From assembly GCA_013396755.1 (NCBI GenBank), contig VWZF01003842.1:1403442-1467441 (forward strand): a stretch of 64,000 bases of DNA, written 5' to 3'. Numbering within the stretch: the stretch's first letter is position 1; each line of letters begins with the position of its first letter. This document shows, in pieces, positions 1 to 12,200 of this stretch. Source of the DNA: Sclerurus mexicanus (Eukaryota; Chordata; Aves; Passeriformes; Furnariidae). The translations under genes and the position numbers were made by a program. The notes under the pieces are model-generated. The model was not told the origin of the DNA, ran no database searches, and worked only from the letters and a program-made list of their open reading frames with translations.

Positions 1-140
1 GCCTTTAGAGTTGGATGTGCCTTGAATTAGGAGATGATTTATGACTTTTTGTCAACTGTATGGGATAAAGTAATTGGGTTACTTCCATACTGTATCTTGT
101 TTCTGGAGGTCTTGGAGTTTTTTTCTTTCATGTCTTGCAG
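1..140 (+). other. 3' end of an upstream MTR intron
   Basis: Ends with a T-rich tract and tcttgcag before the first exon in the window. No coding similarity to MTR was found before base 141, so the preceding exon lies outside the window. Confidence 0.85.
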
Positions 141-230
141 GAATACTTGCTGTCAGGCGCTGACATCATTGAAACTAACACTTTCAGCAGCACCCGAGTT
201 GCACAGGCTGACTATGGCCTTGAGCATTTG
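141..230 (+). CDS. MTR: MTR exon 1 of window (probable exon 3)
   Basis: Residues 1-30, phase 0 at both ends. Acceptor tcttgcag, donor gtaaga. Encodes a strand and helix of the homocysteine-binding TIM barrel, with the family motif GADIIETNTFSST. It aligns with human residues 84-113. Confidence 0.95.
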
Positions 231-3200
231 GTAAGAATGCTGGACTATTTACACATTAAGATATTTAAAAAATTTTTTTTTTCTTAGCAGCAGCCAAGAT
301 TAGCATAGTCCCAGAGTTCACTGGTGTTGTATTGGCTGCCTGCTGCCTCTTTAGCCGTGTGATGGGGTTGTAGCTCATTTCTGCTGCTGTGGACAATTGT
401 ACATGCTGTGTGTCACACACATAGTGTGCTTCTTGTTGACAAAGGCATATGCAGTAAGAATTAGTCCTAGATTTTGTTTGAGCATTCACAGAATCTCTCA
501 GTTCTGTGAACAGGAATGTTTTGCTTCAGTCCTTCCAACTTATCAAATACCACAATGGAACTTCTTTTTTCCTAGAAGCACAACTTTGTGTTGTTTGTGT
601 TGTAGAAGTCCTTTCTAGCTTGCATTTGTCATACCTATTCTTTGTTGTTTTGAGAGTTTGAGGAAATATGTGAAAGAAAATACTTGGAAATACGCTATTT
701 GAATAAAAAGTGAATTGAAAAGTAAGTTAATTTTGTCATCGAAGTCCTGTTGTTCAGCTTCTGTTGACTTCAGCAGGATTTAATTAGTACCTTACAGACA
801 GAAATGTTATGATTAGCAGCTGCAGGCTGGGGCGTGCGTGGGATGAGACCTGCCATGTGACTCTGTGCCCAGATGTATAGAGCTATTCCTTTTGAAACGC
901 TGTAATAGTGTTTAGTTATGTTTGTGTGACTTGGGGAGCCTTCAGAGTGTACAGAGAGCTGCTGAGTGGAAGTGTTGTATTTCTTTGAGGATGACTTACA
1001 CTGTACTCAACTAAAGGTTGCTCAGTAATTTTCTGTAATTGTTCCAGGCATATCGGCTAAACAGAGTCTCTGCACAGGTGGCCAGAAAAGCAGCAGACAG
1101 TGTAACTGCTCAGACAGGTAAGAAGTGTTTATTTTAATTACTTAGTCATTTATTGTTTTGACTCTTTTGCTACAATCTTTGAAATGTTGCTAACTAGAGG
1201 ATAGCTTAATAGTTTAGGTTATGGGGAGATAACATGAGACTCTGCATGTCTGCAAGTTAGGCACAGTCGCAGCAATTTTGTATCTCTGTTCGTATCACAT
1301 TGATTTCATCATGTTTGAAGGGTCTTTATGTGTTGCACAGGATTATCTGTCCTGTGCCTGCTCATTTTAGAGTGCGGGTGATACACATCTTCAAATGTGT
1401 TTCAGAGAAAATAAATTCAGCAAGCACTGTTAAAAGTTCCTTAGGTTTTTATGGCACAAGCCTTTGTACTGCTAAAGTAGGATAGCTGATTGTAGATAAA
1501 CGTGGATTACCAGTTAATCCTAGTGTATGTCTAGTGGTTTAACTTTATTCAGCAGCTACTGTAATGGTCTTATTATGTGACTGTCATCCATAATTGTTCA
1601 GTCTCTTACCTTCTAGGCATTATGTGAGGTGGGTTATAGCTCATTTACACTGCTGTAGACAATGCTGTCTTTCAAATACTAGTAATTTCTGCTTGCATTC
1701 TACAATCAAACTGTATTTCAAGCTAATAGTGCTGCTGCTGTCCAGATGACACTTTACTGATGGGATTTATAGTATGTAATAAGAGTGTAAGGTTTGAAAT
1801 ATGCTTTAAAAAAGTAGGATTTTTTATGACACATGCCAGAATATTCAAATAAAGTTATCTAGTGAAAAACGCCAGGACAATTCTGTGCTGTGCATTTAAA
1901 GTAATTGAATGTAGTTTCCTGTGTTAGAGACAAATGATTCTTAGAAGAAAAATTCATTGAGTCAATTGCCCTTTTCATAGATATTCTTCTATCTGAATGA
2001 TATGCATGTCTTCGTGTCCTTGGAGGTATTTTATACTGGCTGTCATTGTAAAGCCAGAGGTAAATTGTTTGGTTTTCTGATTTTTCCATTTTTCTTTTTT
2101 ATTCCACTTTTTCTCCCCCCTCCTGTGTCTTGGTTTAGGAATTAGGAGATATGTTGCTGGAGCCATGGGTCCAACAAACAGGACACTCTCTGTGTCACCA
2201 TCTGTGGAAAGACCAGATTACAGGAATATTAGTAAGTGTTTGCAACCATCGAATTATTTAGCTTGGGCAGTGGTCTTGTAAGAGGTACCTCCAGATGAAA
2301 TTAACATCCTTCCTGTTTTACAGCTTTTGATGAACTGGTTGAAGCCTATACTGAACAAGCCAAAGGACTTTTGGATGGAGGAGCTGATATCTTGTTAGTG
2401 GAAACCATATTTGATACCGCCAATGCAAAGGTGAGACTTCTGGAAAAAAAACACCTCTGTAATATAAGTATTATATAAGTGTACTACCTAAGGAAAGTCA
2501 ACATAGTATTTTTAAGAGCTATCAACTGCTGCTTACTGAATACATGAAAAGACTCTTCAGTTGATAGCAAATCGGTAAAATGTGAGGAGATGGTTTTTAA
2601 TCAGCCTTTTCCTGAATGTTTCCTTTGCCTTTTAGTATGTGACATTTGTATCTTAAAAAAAAGGCAGCAAACCCACAGAAACAGAAACAAACCCAAACAA
2701 CAAACTGAAGAATTCCCAAAACGTAATTAATATTTTAAAACATATTCTTCTGTAGGCAGCTCTTTTTGCACTCCAGATGTTGTTTGAGAAAGAATATGCT
2801 CCCCGACCCATATTTGTAAGTATATTTTAGTATTTTACATATACTTAAACTGGATTTGTGAACAAGCTGAGATGGCAGTTGATTAAAGTGCTTTGAAATT
2901 GAGGAAATTAGTGTATTAGAAATTTACTTTTTTTCACATGATTGTGAAAGTAAAACCTCTTACATGAAGAGCTTTGTGAAATCAGGCTTGGATAGCTCTG
3001 TCCAGCTGATCAAGCTGAAGACTGAGGAATGACTTCATTCCATTGTGTATTCATTCTTTGTATTTCCACAGGAAGGTTCTGATGATGGCATTTTTCCAGG
3101 CTTGCTGTCTCAAGGGCAATAAGAACTGGTGCTTCAAGGATGAAATTAAGCAAATTGTGCCATATTTTGAAGTAGAATGAGTGGCCATTTGAAGTCAGGG

Positions 3201-6200
3201 AAATCTGACTCCATATTCTTTCTCTGCCGTGTCTTTTTCTGACAGTTGCTAGTCATGAATGTGCTGGAACAAATATAGAGAAGGAATGAACTTGTTTTGA
3301 AAGTACTGATGTATTCGTCCAGTTTTCTGCCATTTGCAGCCCAGGCTTTCTGATCTGTAGTTTGTGTCTGTAGTCTTTTGTTGAATGTGCTTACTCCTTC
3401 CTTGAACCTATGTTCAAACCTATGTCGGACCCAGGCATCCGCAGAATAATCTGTCAGTAGCTTCCTCAGCTTATGAATGTGTTGGTTTGAAAGTTTATTT
3501 ACTTTTGGGTAGTCCTACTGGTTAACTTCTACTGTGTCTTGCCATTTGTCTCTTGCAAGTGACAATGAGCAGCTGTTCTGTGTTCCCTTTGCTACATTGT
3601 CATGGCATTTGTAGTCCTTGGTGAGAACGTCCTTTAGTCACCTTTTCTCAGCCTGAAGAGTTCTTGTCTATTTAGCTGCTCTGTTCCATACATTCATTAT
3701 TGTCCCCATTTTGTTTTGCACTTCCTTAAGTCAGAGCAGAGTTACAATAGAATATAGCATTAAAAGTGCAGACATCAGGGATTTGTGTGATAGCCTAGCA
3801 ATGTTCTGTGCCTTTTCCATTTCTTTCTTTGTAGTTTCTGACATTTTACTTTGCTTCTAGTGAGCTTGGAAATTGCACTCGTAGAAGTCTCTTTTGTTAC
3901 TTAGTTTAGCTTCTTAAAGAGTAAAGACTAGTTTGGAGGTGTCATTATGTAGAACTCTTCCTGTGTTCACAACCTTGTACTTGATCAGTAATGAGTTCCC
4001 ACAATTTTGTCATTCAAGTCAGTTAGCATGGAGACTTTTCTGTTTACATAGAGCTGACTTTGTCTTCATTGTCCTGAACAGAGTGGTCTGTGAGCTTGGT
4101 TGCCTCATTCTTTGCTCCCTTTTCAGCTCAGTTATGTTGACAAGTACATCCCTTAGCCCAGCTCTCTAGGATTCAGCTGACCACCTGCCTTGACTGAGTA
4201 CTTTGAAGGGAAGTAGCATCAATATTAAAGCATGTTTTGGAGTAAATAGTGGATTTACTTTTGCATGGAGTCTTCTAAACTCATTCCATCCTTTGGGGGG
4301 AAAAAAAGTTAGTTTTTAGACCTGGGAAGGCTTTCTGGGGTCATCCAGATGCCTCCCAAATGTTAGTTGGGGTCAAGACATTATTATTTGGTCATCTCTT
4401 TCTGTATAGTACTAAAGAGGTGTGCTTATACAGGGTAGGACTTCTATTTCCACTATCCGTTTGCAACATTTGATGTTTCCTTGTGGCAAAAGGAGTAACT
4501 TGTTTTTAAGGTCAGCCTCACCTCTCCAACTTCCCAACCAAACACCACCAAACAACTTAATAACAGTCCTGAAATAAGATGAATGGGGGGTGAGGACAAG
4601 GTGGCTATTGATGACCTCCTAAACAAGAAACCCCTGTGGATTGGCTCAGAGGCCATCATCAGAATGATACCGTGGTACTCATGCTACTTGGCTGCTGAGT
4701 AGTTCATAGCAGTTTTCTTTCTCTCTCATTTTTTTTCTTCCATTTTTCACCACTGAGGAAGGGCAAGAGTGAGAAGGAAGAGTAGTTAAAAGTTTTTCTT
4801 TCCCCTAGCTGAATATTTAAACATTTATAGGGAGAAAAGGATTTAATTTTAATGTTTGAATTGTGTCTCATCATTTTGAGTCCAGCACAGGTTCCTCTGC
4901 TTTGAATTGTGGCATCTCAGCCATTTAAATTCTTCATTTTGTTGTGCATTTAATTCTTCTTTCTCTGTGTTCAATTGATATTTAGGTTTCTGGAACCATT
5001 GTGGATAAGAGTGGGCGTACCCTCTCAGGCCAGACAGGAGAGGCATTTGTCATTAGTGTTTCTCACAGTAAGCCACTTTGGTAAGGAAATGTATAATTCC
5101 TTCTTTTAGTAAGTTATCTGTCGATAGTGATTCTTTTCTGTTTTAACGCCTTGCTTGCGGCTAAATGGAAACTATACAAACGCTGATCATATTTGCTCAT
5201 ATGCGTTGCTAATGTGTTCTGCTGTCATTCCCTCAGCAGAAATTATGGTTTCAAAGACCACTGAATTTTTAATTCATTGCTTTAAGTAATCTGAGGTTTT
5301 GTATTTACACTGAAATCACAATTAAGTCTAAGTCAGAAACCAGTTTGGCTTTTCCTACTGTCTTGGGTTGTGCAAGGAGGCAATCCCTGGTATGGGCAGG
5401 GCTTACATCTCTTTTTTTAGAGGGAAGCAGTGCCAGTTGGGAATGTTTCAGGGTATCTGGAAAGAGAAAATTGTAAAATATCATTGCAGTGTTCTTTTTA
5501 CTGAACTCTTACAAAAATGTGCTCCAAGTGTTTTTCTCAAGGGTATGCATGGTTATTTTGAGAGCTCCTGATTCCTCCATTTACTTGCATTCTTTTCTGT
5601 TCAGACAGAAGAGTTGAAATAAGTATGAGATTAAGACCTGTGCAAATGGATAATGTGGCAGATTTGGTCATGATACAAAATTTTGCATGTCCATTTGAAT
5701 ACCATTCCCTGTTTTCTATTCTTCTGTGTTTCTATACCCCATTCTATCTCCTTCTTGCCTCGTCTTCCCTCTTTACCATTTTTACTCTCAGACTGGTTCT
5801 TCACACTAAAACTTGCAACAGAAATAGATTTTTTTTTCCTAGAACATTCTATCTGGAAACATTTAAGCTGCTGTTAGTAGTGTGCACCATGCACATTGTG
5901 ATGAACCATTGTTTGTTTTTACAACAAAATTCCAGCTAAACCACGCAATCTGTCATCTCAGTGATACAAAAGCAGAAGACTGAATTCACAGCTTTCCTGA
6001 CTGCCCTTGAGGCTCCACTTTCCCGGACCAGACGGTGTTGCAGAAGTAACATATGGAACCTCTTGGAACAGGGTGGTAGTTGACTCCTCTCAGCATCACA
6101 GCCTGATGATCCATATTTGGCATGAGTCTGTCAGATAATCTTGCTCTAACTCTTGCTTCTCAAGAGAAGGGCACTGGAGAAGAAATCAAGGATTTGTTAA

Positions 6201-9200
6201 AGCGTACTTCATAAAAATTATCTTAAGGGACTGAATGCTTAGAGCCTGTTTCTCATTTATGCAAAGGCTACTGTACAACACTGGCAGAAGGATTTTAGTG
6301 GGAACAGATTGCGTTTAATGTTGCTTCTGTGGCCAAATCGGTATAGAGTGGCTTTAGGGTTGTGAAAAATCTGCTTCATAGTGATGTCCTAGGAATCATG
6401 TTATGTGTGTTCACAGGTTTCCATTTTGGTTTTGTATGCCCTCTTTAGGGTAATGTGTCATCCTTAAGTCAGTTTAGTTTGGAGTCCACCTGTAAAAGTG
6501 TGAGCTTTGTGTCTGGTTGATAGAGGTGCTAGCTGAGGAACTTGTAAACTGTGCTTACTAAGTGCTGAAAGATGTGTGGCAAACTGCTTGCCATGAAAGA
6601 TGCTCAGATGTGTTGTTTCAGATCCTGTGATTGTTTCTACTGTGGTAGCATTAAGAAGACATGCTGAGTTTGAGGCCTTAATGTGAATTTGTTCTGGTCC
6701 CAAGGGCACTCTGCAGCCTTAGGAGTTGATGTGTGACTGCTGTGAAGAAATGAGCAAGGGAGGGAGATGATGTTTAAGATGGTTACTGCACTAGGGTAGC
6801 AGTGATAGCATATCAGCAATCTGGCTCAAGGCTGCTGGCTTTCAAAGCATAGTTGAAAGCTTGCTTTTCTCAAATGTCTTCTTTCATGATGTTGTTGAGT
6901 GCTGAGGGGAGATGATACTGGCCACAGAAGCTACTTTTTGTTTCTGAATGAATTTGCATGTCTGCTACAGTTCTGAGATGTAAATCTTGGATTGTGTCAC
7001 GCTGATGGATATACTTGTCAGCAACACCTGTAATGGGTAATTATTCAGGCAGTTTGGAGTGTGGAGGAGTATGAACTGGAAGCTTGTAAACTGAACGATT
7101 TAACAGTAGGAAATACATTGGATTTGTCTGCGTTTGATAAGGACAGTCTTGCTACCCATTCATACCTTGATTTGTTTTGAAAAGCTTGAGGGATGAGTCC
7201 CCACTTTGAAATAAGTTACAGAGGCTCTTTGCTGTAATGAATTGTGTATTCCTTGTGCATGCTATTTGTATCCAGGGATCTGTGTGATGAATTCAAATAT
7301 ATGTAAACACCAAATTGGGAAATGAGAATAAAAGCAGTGTTTTCAAATTTTTCTGGCCAGTATGAGATGTATTAGAGAAAGCACTTTGAAGGCAGAGCTG
7401 ACTGTTTAAAAAAAAACAAGCAAGGGGTTTGTGTAGTATTTGATCGTGGTCTGTGACTGTGATATTCAAGGCCCTGGGTTTGGATGTTGCTGTGAGCCCC
7501 TCAGCTCTCAAGGATTTGTCATTCTGTTCAACAGGTAATCTGACTACAAGCATTTATTGCTACTACTTGTGCAGTTACCAAGGCCCTGCTTACTCCTTGG
7601 AAACAAGAGAAAAGTCAAAACCCATTTTGTGCTCCCAGTCCTGTTCAGGGCTTTATTGCTTTTGACTTTTGTAAATCTAAGTGGGTATACAGGCACTTAA
7701 TTAACTGGGCTACCTCCAAGGCAGCCAGTGGCTCAGTTAGTTGGGAGGTGTGCCTGTTATCCATTCCTGTTTCAGTGGGTTAGCTTGCATCCTCTCTGAG
7801 ATTGTTATTCTAGGAAAGGAGAAAGCTTTTTACATCTTCCTCTTCCAGCAGCACTGTGAGCACCTTTGGAGTTTTGCAGTGCCCATAAAGTGGTTTCTAG
7901 AATGGTGCAGAAAGATCAGAAAACATATGTGAAAGATCTTTCATACTTTCTGAAAAATTCCTCTATTTAATACAGATGGAGACATTTTGACTGCAAGTTT
8001 CACTTATGTATCTGTCATTGCATGAAAGAAAATATGGTTGTATCTCTTATAGTGGTAAAATTGTTTAAGAAGCTTATTCATTCAAAAATACTTCTGCTGT
8101 AGTGCTGTCTTGGTTACTAAGATGTAGCAGATTCAGTTACCCAAGCTTAGTGCTGCTATGAGGCATCTTGGGGTGGGTACTCCGTCTCTTCCAAGGTTGA
8201 CATAATTTTTGTAAAATTTCAAAAGAAAATGATATGTTAGCAGCTTGAAGCAGGTCTTACTTTTTCAACCTTTTTCATACTTTTTCCTGTAGCACAAGAC
8301 TCCAATCTGTCATTCTCATTCCACTTGTTCTCTCTCTCACCTAGAAAATACAGAGCCATCGTATTGCTGCGGTTGCTGTCAAAATGCTGCCAGTTTCCTT
8401 CTGGATTTTGAAATGAAATCTTGATTTACTGTTCCCAGTTCAATTCAGTCCAGCCCCTTTCCCTCTCATGCTTTTCTTCCACCTGAACCTTCTCCTTTTG
8501 CACAGTCTTGCTGTATTGATGATGGTGACTAAAGAAATCGGAGATCAGGTTGGTTTTGTTTTAGATGATTGTGGGAGATAGCAGTTGCCAGCATTAACAT
8601 TCATCTGTTTTGTATGTAAAAGGTCTTTTAACTTCAAAATAATTTTTGAAAATTTATTTTCCAGTATTGGCTTAAATTGTGCTTTAGGGGCAGTTGAAAT
8701 GCGTCCATTCATTGAAACAATTGGAAAATGTACAACAGCCTACATCATCTGTTACCCCAACGCAGGTGTGTTGGTGCACATGTTCCTATGCTTACAGGCA
8801 CATGAAATGTAACTAAGCTGTTCCATCTCATTAGCAATAACAGAAGTTGAAGTAGCTCGTAAAGATGATTGTTTCAAACTACTTACTGAAAGTAACTGTT
8901 GTTAGTTCTGTGACAGTGAACCCAGAATGCTTTCTTGCAAAATTAATAATCTGTTGAGTAATGATTGCAAAGGTGATGAGGCATTTTAATCCTCATGTAA
9001 TTGTAGCTACTTTAACTATCTCTTTTATGGAATTTAATTCTGTTCTTGTGGGCTTTAAACAAATTGTAATACTAAAAAAATCATGTTTCAAGGTCTCCCC
9101 AATACTTTCGGTGGTTATGATGAAACTCCAGAAGTGACTGCCAAGCATATAAAGGTATGAAATACTTCTTGTGAGTTTGTCATATGTGTTGCACTAGTAG

Positions 9201-12200
9201 ACGAAATTTTGCTTGTATTCTGTGTGTATTTGTTGCAGTATTGTGGTTTGGTTTTTTTTCTTCAGATGGCTATAGTGGTCGTTTGTATTATTTATAGGCA
9301 ATTTGCTGAATGATAGTGATTTGAGATATCACATTAGGAAAAACTACTTAGGAAACTCTGAAAACCTTACTTATTCTCATGTCCTACACTAAGCTTTCCT
9401 GCAGCTTGATATGTGGATGTTACTCATTGCACTCCTGTGTTCTTACTTTTATATTTGGGAAATGTTCAAAAAGCTGAGTGGTTTTTGTGGATCTGGCAGG
9501 ATTTCACCTATTTGTGTGTATAAGAACTGCTGATGGTGGTGGTGTTCCAGTGCAGGATGTCCTTCCACATGCCACTTGATCTGTGCAAGACAGAACTCTG
9601 TGTCTGGAGCTGCACTGTGTCAGCGAGAACACAGTATTTGCTGTGTGTTAATGCCCTTTTATAATACAGTATGACTAGTTTTTGGTACTCATCCAAGTTT
9701 TCATCTGGGACTTCAGTATAAAATGGGCCAGATTCAGATGTAGTTTCCTAAAATTAGGTATTGAAATTGCTGGTTAGCTTTGGAAGTCCACATCTCAAAA
9801 CAAATCTGAAAGAGAAGGTACAGTGCTGATTTTTTTTTTTTAGTTTAGTGTTTTTCTTGTGATCTCCCTGAATTGCTTAATAGATGGAGAAAAAGAAAAT
9901 TAAATATATTTTAAAAGATACCTTTATTAACTTGGAATAAAATTCTCTTTCCCTCCTTTTTACAGACCTTTGCTTTGGATGGTTTGGTCAATATAGTTGG
10001 AGGTTGCTGTGGTACCACACCAGCACATATCAGGTACCTCATGTGCTACAGCTTTAGGTGGACTGAGGGGAATTATACCTCTTCAGTTTTGTCATCTAAA
10101 ATTGTTTTGGAGTTACTCCTCCCTCTTCGCTTTTGGATAGAATAGACTTTCCATTTCTGCTTCCTTGGGCTGTACGTTCTTTCTCTTTCTGGCAATCCTA
10201 GCCACAAGGTGAAACTTAGGGTTTCCTTTGGCAGCAGAAGGAATTAAGTTGTGTGGGTGTGTTGGGGAAATGCCTGAACAGAAGATCTAGGAATGCCATA
10301 CAGCTGGTGCTACTCCTGGATAGTCAGAAGGAGCATTTCATATCATTCATATTGGAAGTAAATCTGTGGGAAACTTCGCTTTTTCACTTAGGCTTGAAAA
10401 AGAAGGGGGGCCCTTGTGATTAATTGTTACCCTGGTATAAACTGGAAAGAGGTGGTATGTAAATGATAGAGGACACTGTGTGTCATTCCTGACTGGAGTG
10501 AAAAGACTGTGAATGTGAACAGCATGAGTCATTCTGGCATCTGAGAAAGGTATCTTAGTACAGAACAATATTTGTCCCTTGTTTTTGTTTTGGGTTTTTT
10601 GTTGGGTTTTTTTACTGCAGTTGGTCAGCTCAGCCAATCATGAATATGGTAAAAGTCAGTGTGATTGAAGACTGGTTCTGATATCCTTCAAGTATCCCAT
10701 TGGTATAATATTTCACATTCTGTATTTGAAAAACTTTTGGCCTTGTACATTCCCTGCAAATAGCTATGATAGGGTCTCCTGGGAGTATGTTTTTGCCTTT
10801 GGCCTCAAACTAGGTAATTAGTCTTGTCTGTTAGAGGACTAAATTGGAAATGTAGGTATATCTCTAGTATGTTCTGTCTGAGTCTTGTTCGGAGTGATTT
10901 AATTTTAATTGAAAGCTTCACTCTTTACTTTTCTTCTTTCTGTAACTCAGGAAAATTGCTGAAGCTGTGAAATTCTGTAAACCTCGTGTTCCACCTTCTC
11001 TCTCTCAAGGATACATGCTGCTGTCAGGTAAAATGGACTGTAACAATTTGAGCTTCATAAGTGATGCAAATTTCCTTTATAAATTTATTGGCTGTTTTCT
11101 GATGATCAGAACAACACTATGAATATTTGGTTCTACCTGTATCCAGCAATCTTATGGATGTGTAACCAGATCTAAATCTTACCGTTTTGGCCAACGGACT
11201 AATGGAGCTTTTTATTCCAATCTTGTATAATATAATTGAGGCAGAATATTTACTCTGCAAGTCTCAGACAGTTTGTAATGGTGAAGTGAGTAAATTTATC
11301 CTCACTTTGCAACAGGGCAAGGTCAAGCACAGAGATATCAGGTAATTTGACAGCAGTTAATGGCAGAGCTGGGACAAGGTCCTTATACGCCTGCTGTGAG
11401 AAAGCTGCCCAGTGTCACCTCAGATGTTGATTCAGTAATACTGAGACTGTGTTCCAACAATGCATCCAGGTCTAGAACATCTTTTAGCAAAGCGTAGATC
11501 TGGATGTTCCACAGTCAGAGCCTTCTTTTAAGCCCTTGAGCCATGTATTGAAGTAAAACAGTACCTTCTTTTTGGTCTGGTATTTTAATCCCAAAGTCAA
11601 ATCAGGTCAGCGCAAATAAAATAAATTGTGGTTGGCCTGTGGTGTCATGCATTAGCTTATTTGGTTCTGCTGTAGAGTTTGTTTGCCTCTGCAGTGCCTG
11701 CTACCCAAGTTTCCACCTTGCCTTGTTTCTCTGAACTTGCATACATGGTGAGGAGTTGTCCCTGTTGGTCAGTTAGTTCAGTGGGCTGCTGCTTCTGTCC
11801 TGGCCGTAGAGTCACGAGGTAACATAGCTGAAAGTTGAGAGAAGGTATGTGTCTACATACACATAGATGTCCAAACATCCTAACTTCTCTTTTATGTTGG
11901 GCTAGTTGGTTGTTGTTTTTTGTGGGCCAGGTGAATTACTGACTGTCACTGAGGAAGGACAGAAAGCTTTGGCATATGTGTTGAAAGTTATTTCATTGCA
12001 TTGCTTGCTAGTTACTCATGAGAACACTGACATGCTGAGAAATCACTGTTCTTGAAGAGAGAGACACCTCTGTTTTACAGTTTAGAAAAAGGATTTTGTC
12101 ATTCTTACAGTTTTTTCTTTTCTGTTTTTACAAATACGTTAAAAAATGTCTTTTTAAGGTCTGGAGCCATTCAGGATTGGGCCGTTCACCAACTTCGTTA

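Larger units (their letters stand above)
231..2755 (+). other. MTR introns between exons 1 and 5 of window
   Basis: Introns 231-1047, 1118-2138, 2232-2323 and 2431-2755. The third is only 92 bp. The fourth holds an A/C-rich tract at 2656-2705 with caaac and aaac units. Nothing else was recognised; the longer open frames here look like chance. Confidence 0.8.

Noticed and set aside
3073..3180. Possible extra MTR exon after a good-looking acceptor (tttccacag)
   Set aside because: The MTR frame joins exactly from 2815 to 4986, as in human, leaving no residues for an extra exon here.
5625..5939. Intronic open frame of 104 codons with hydrophobic stretches
   Set aside because: Hydrophobicity comes from T-rich composition; it lies inside an MTR intron and no similarity was recognised.
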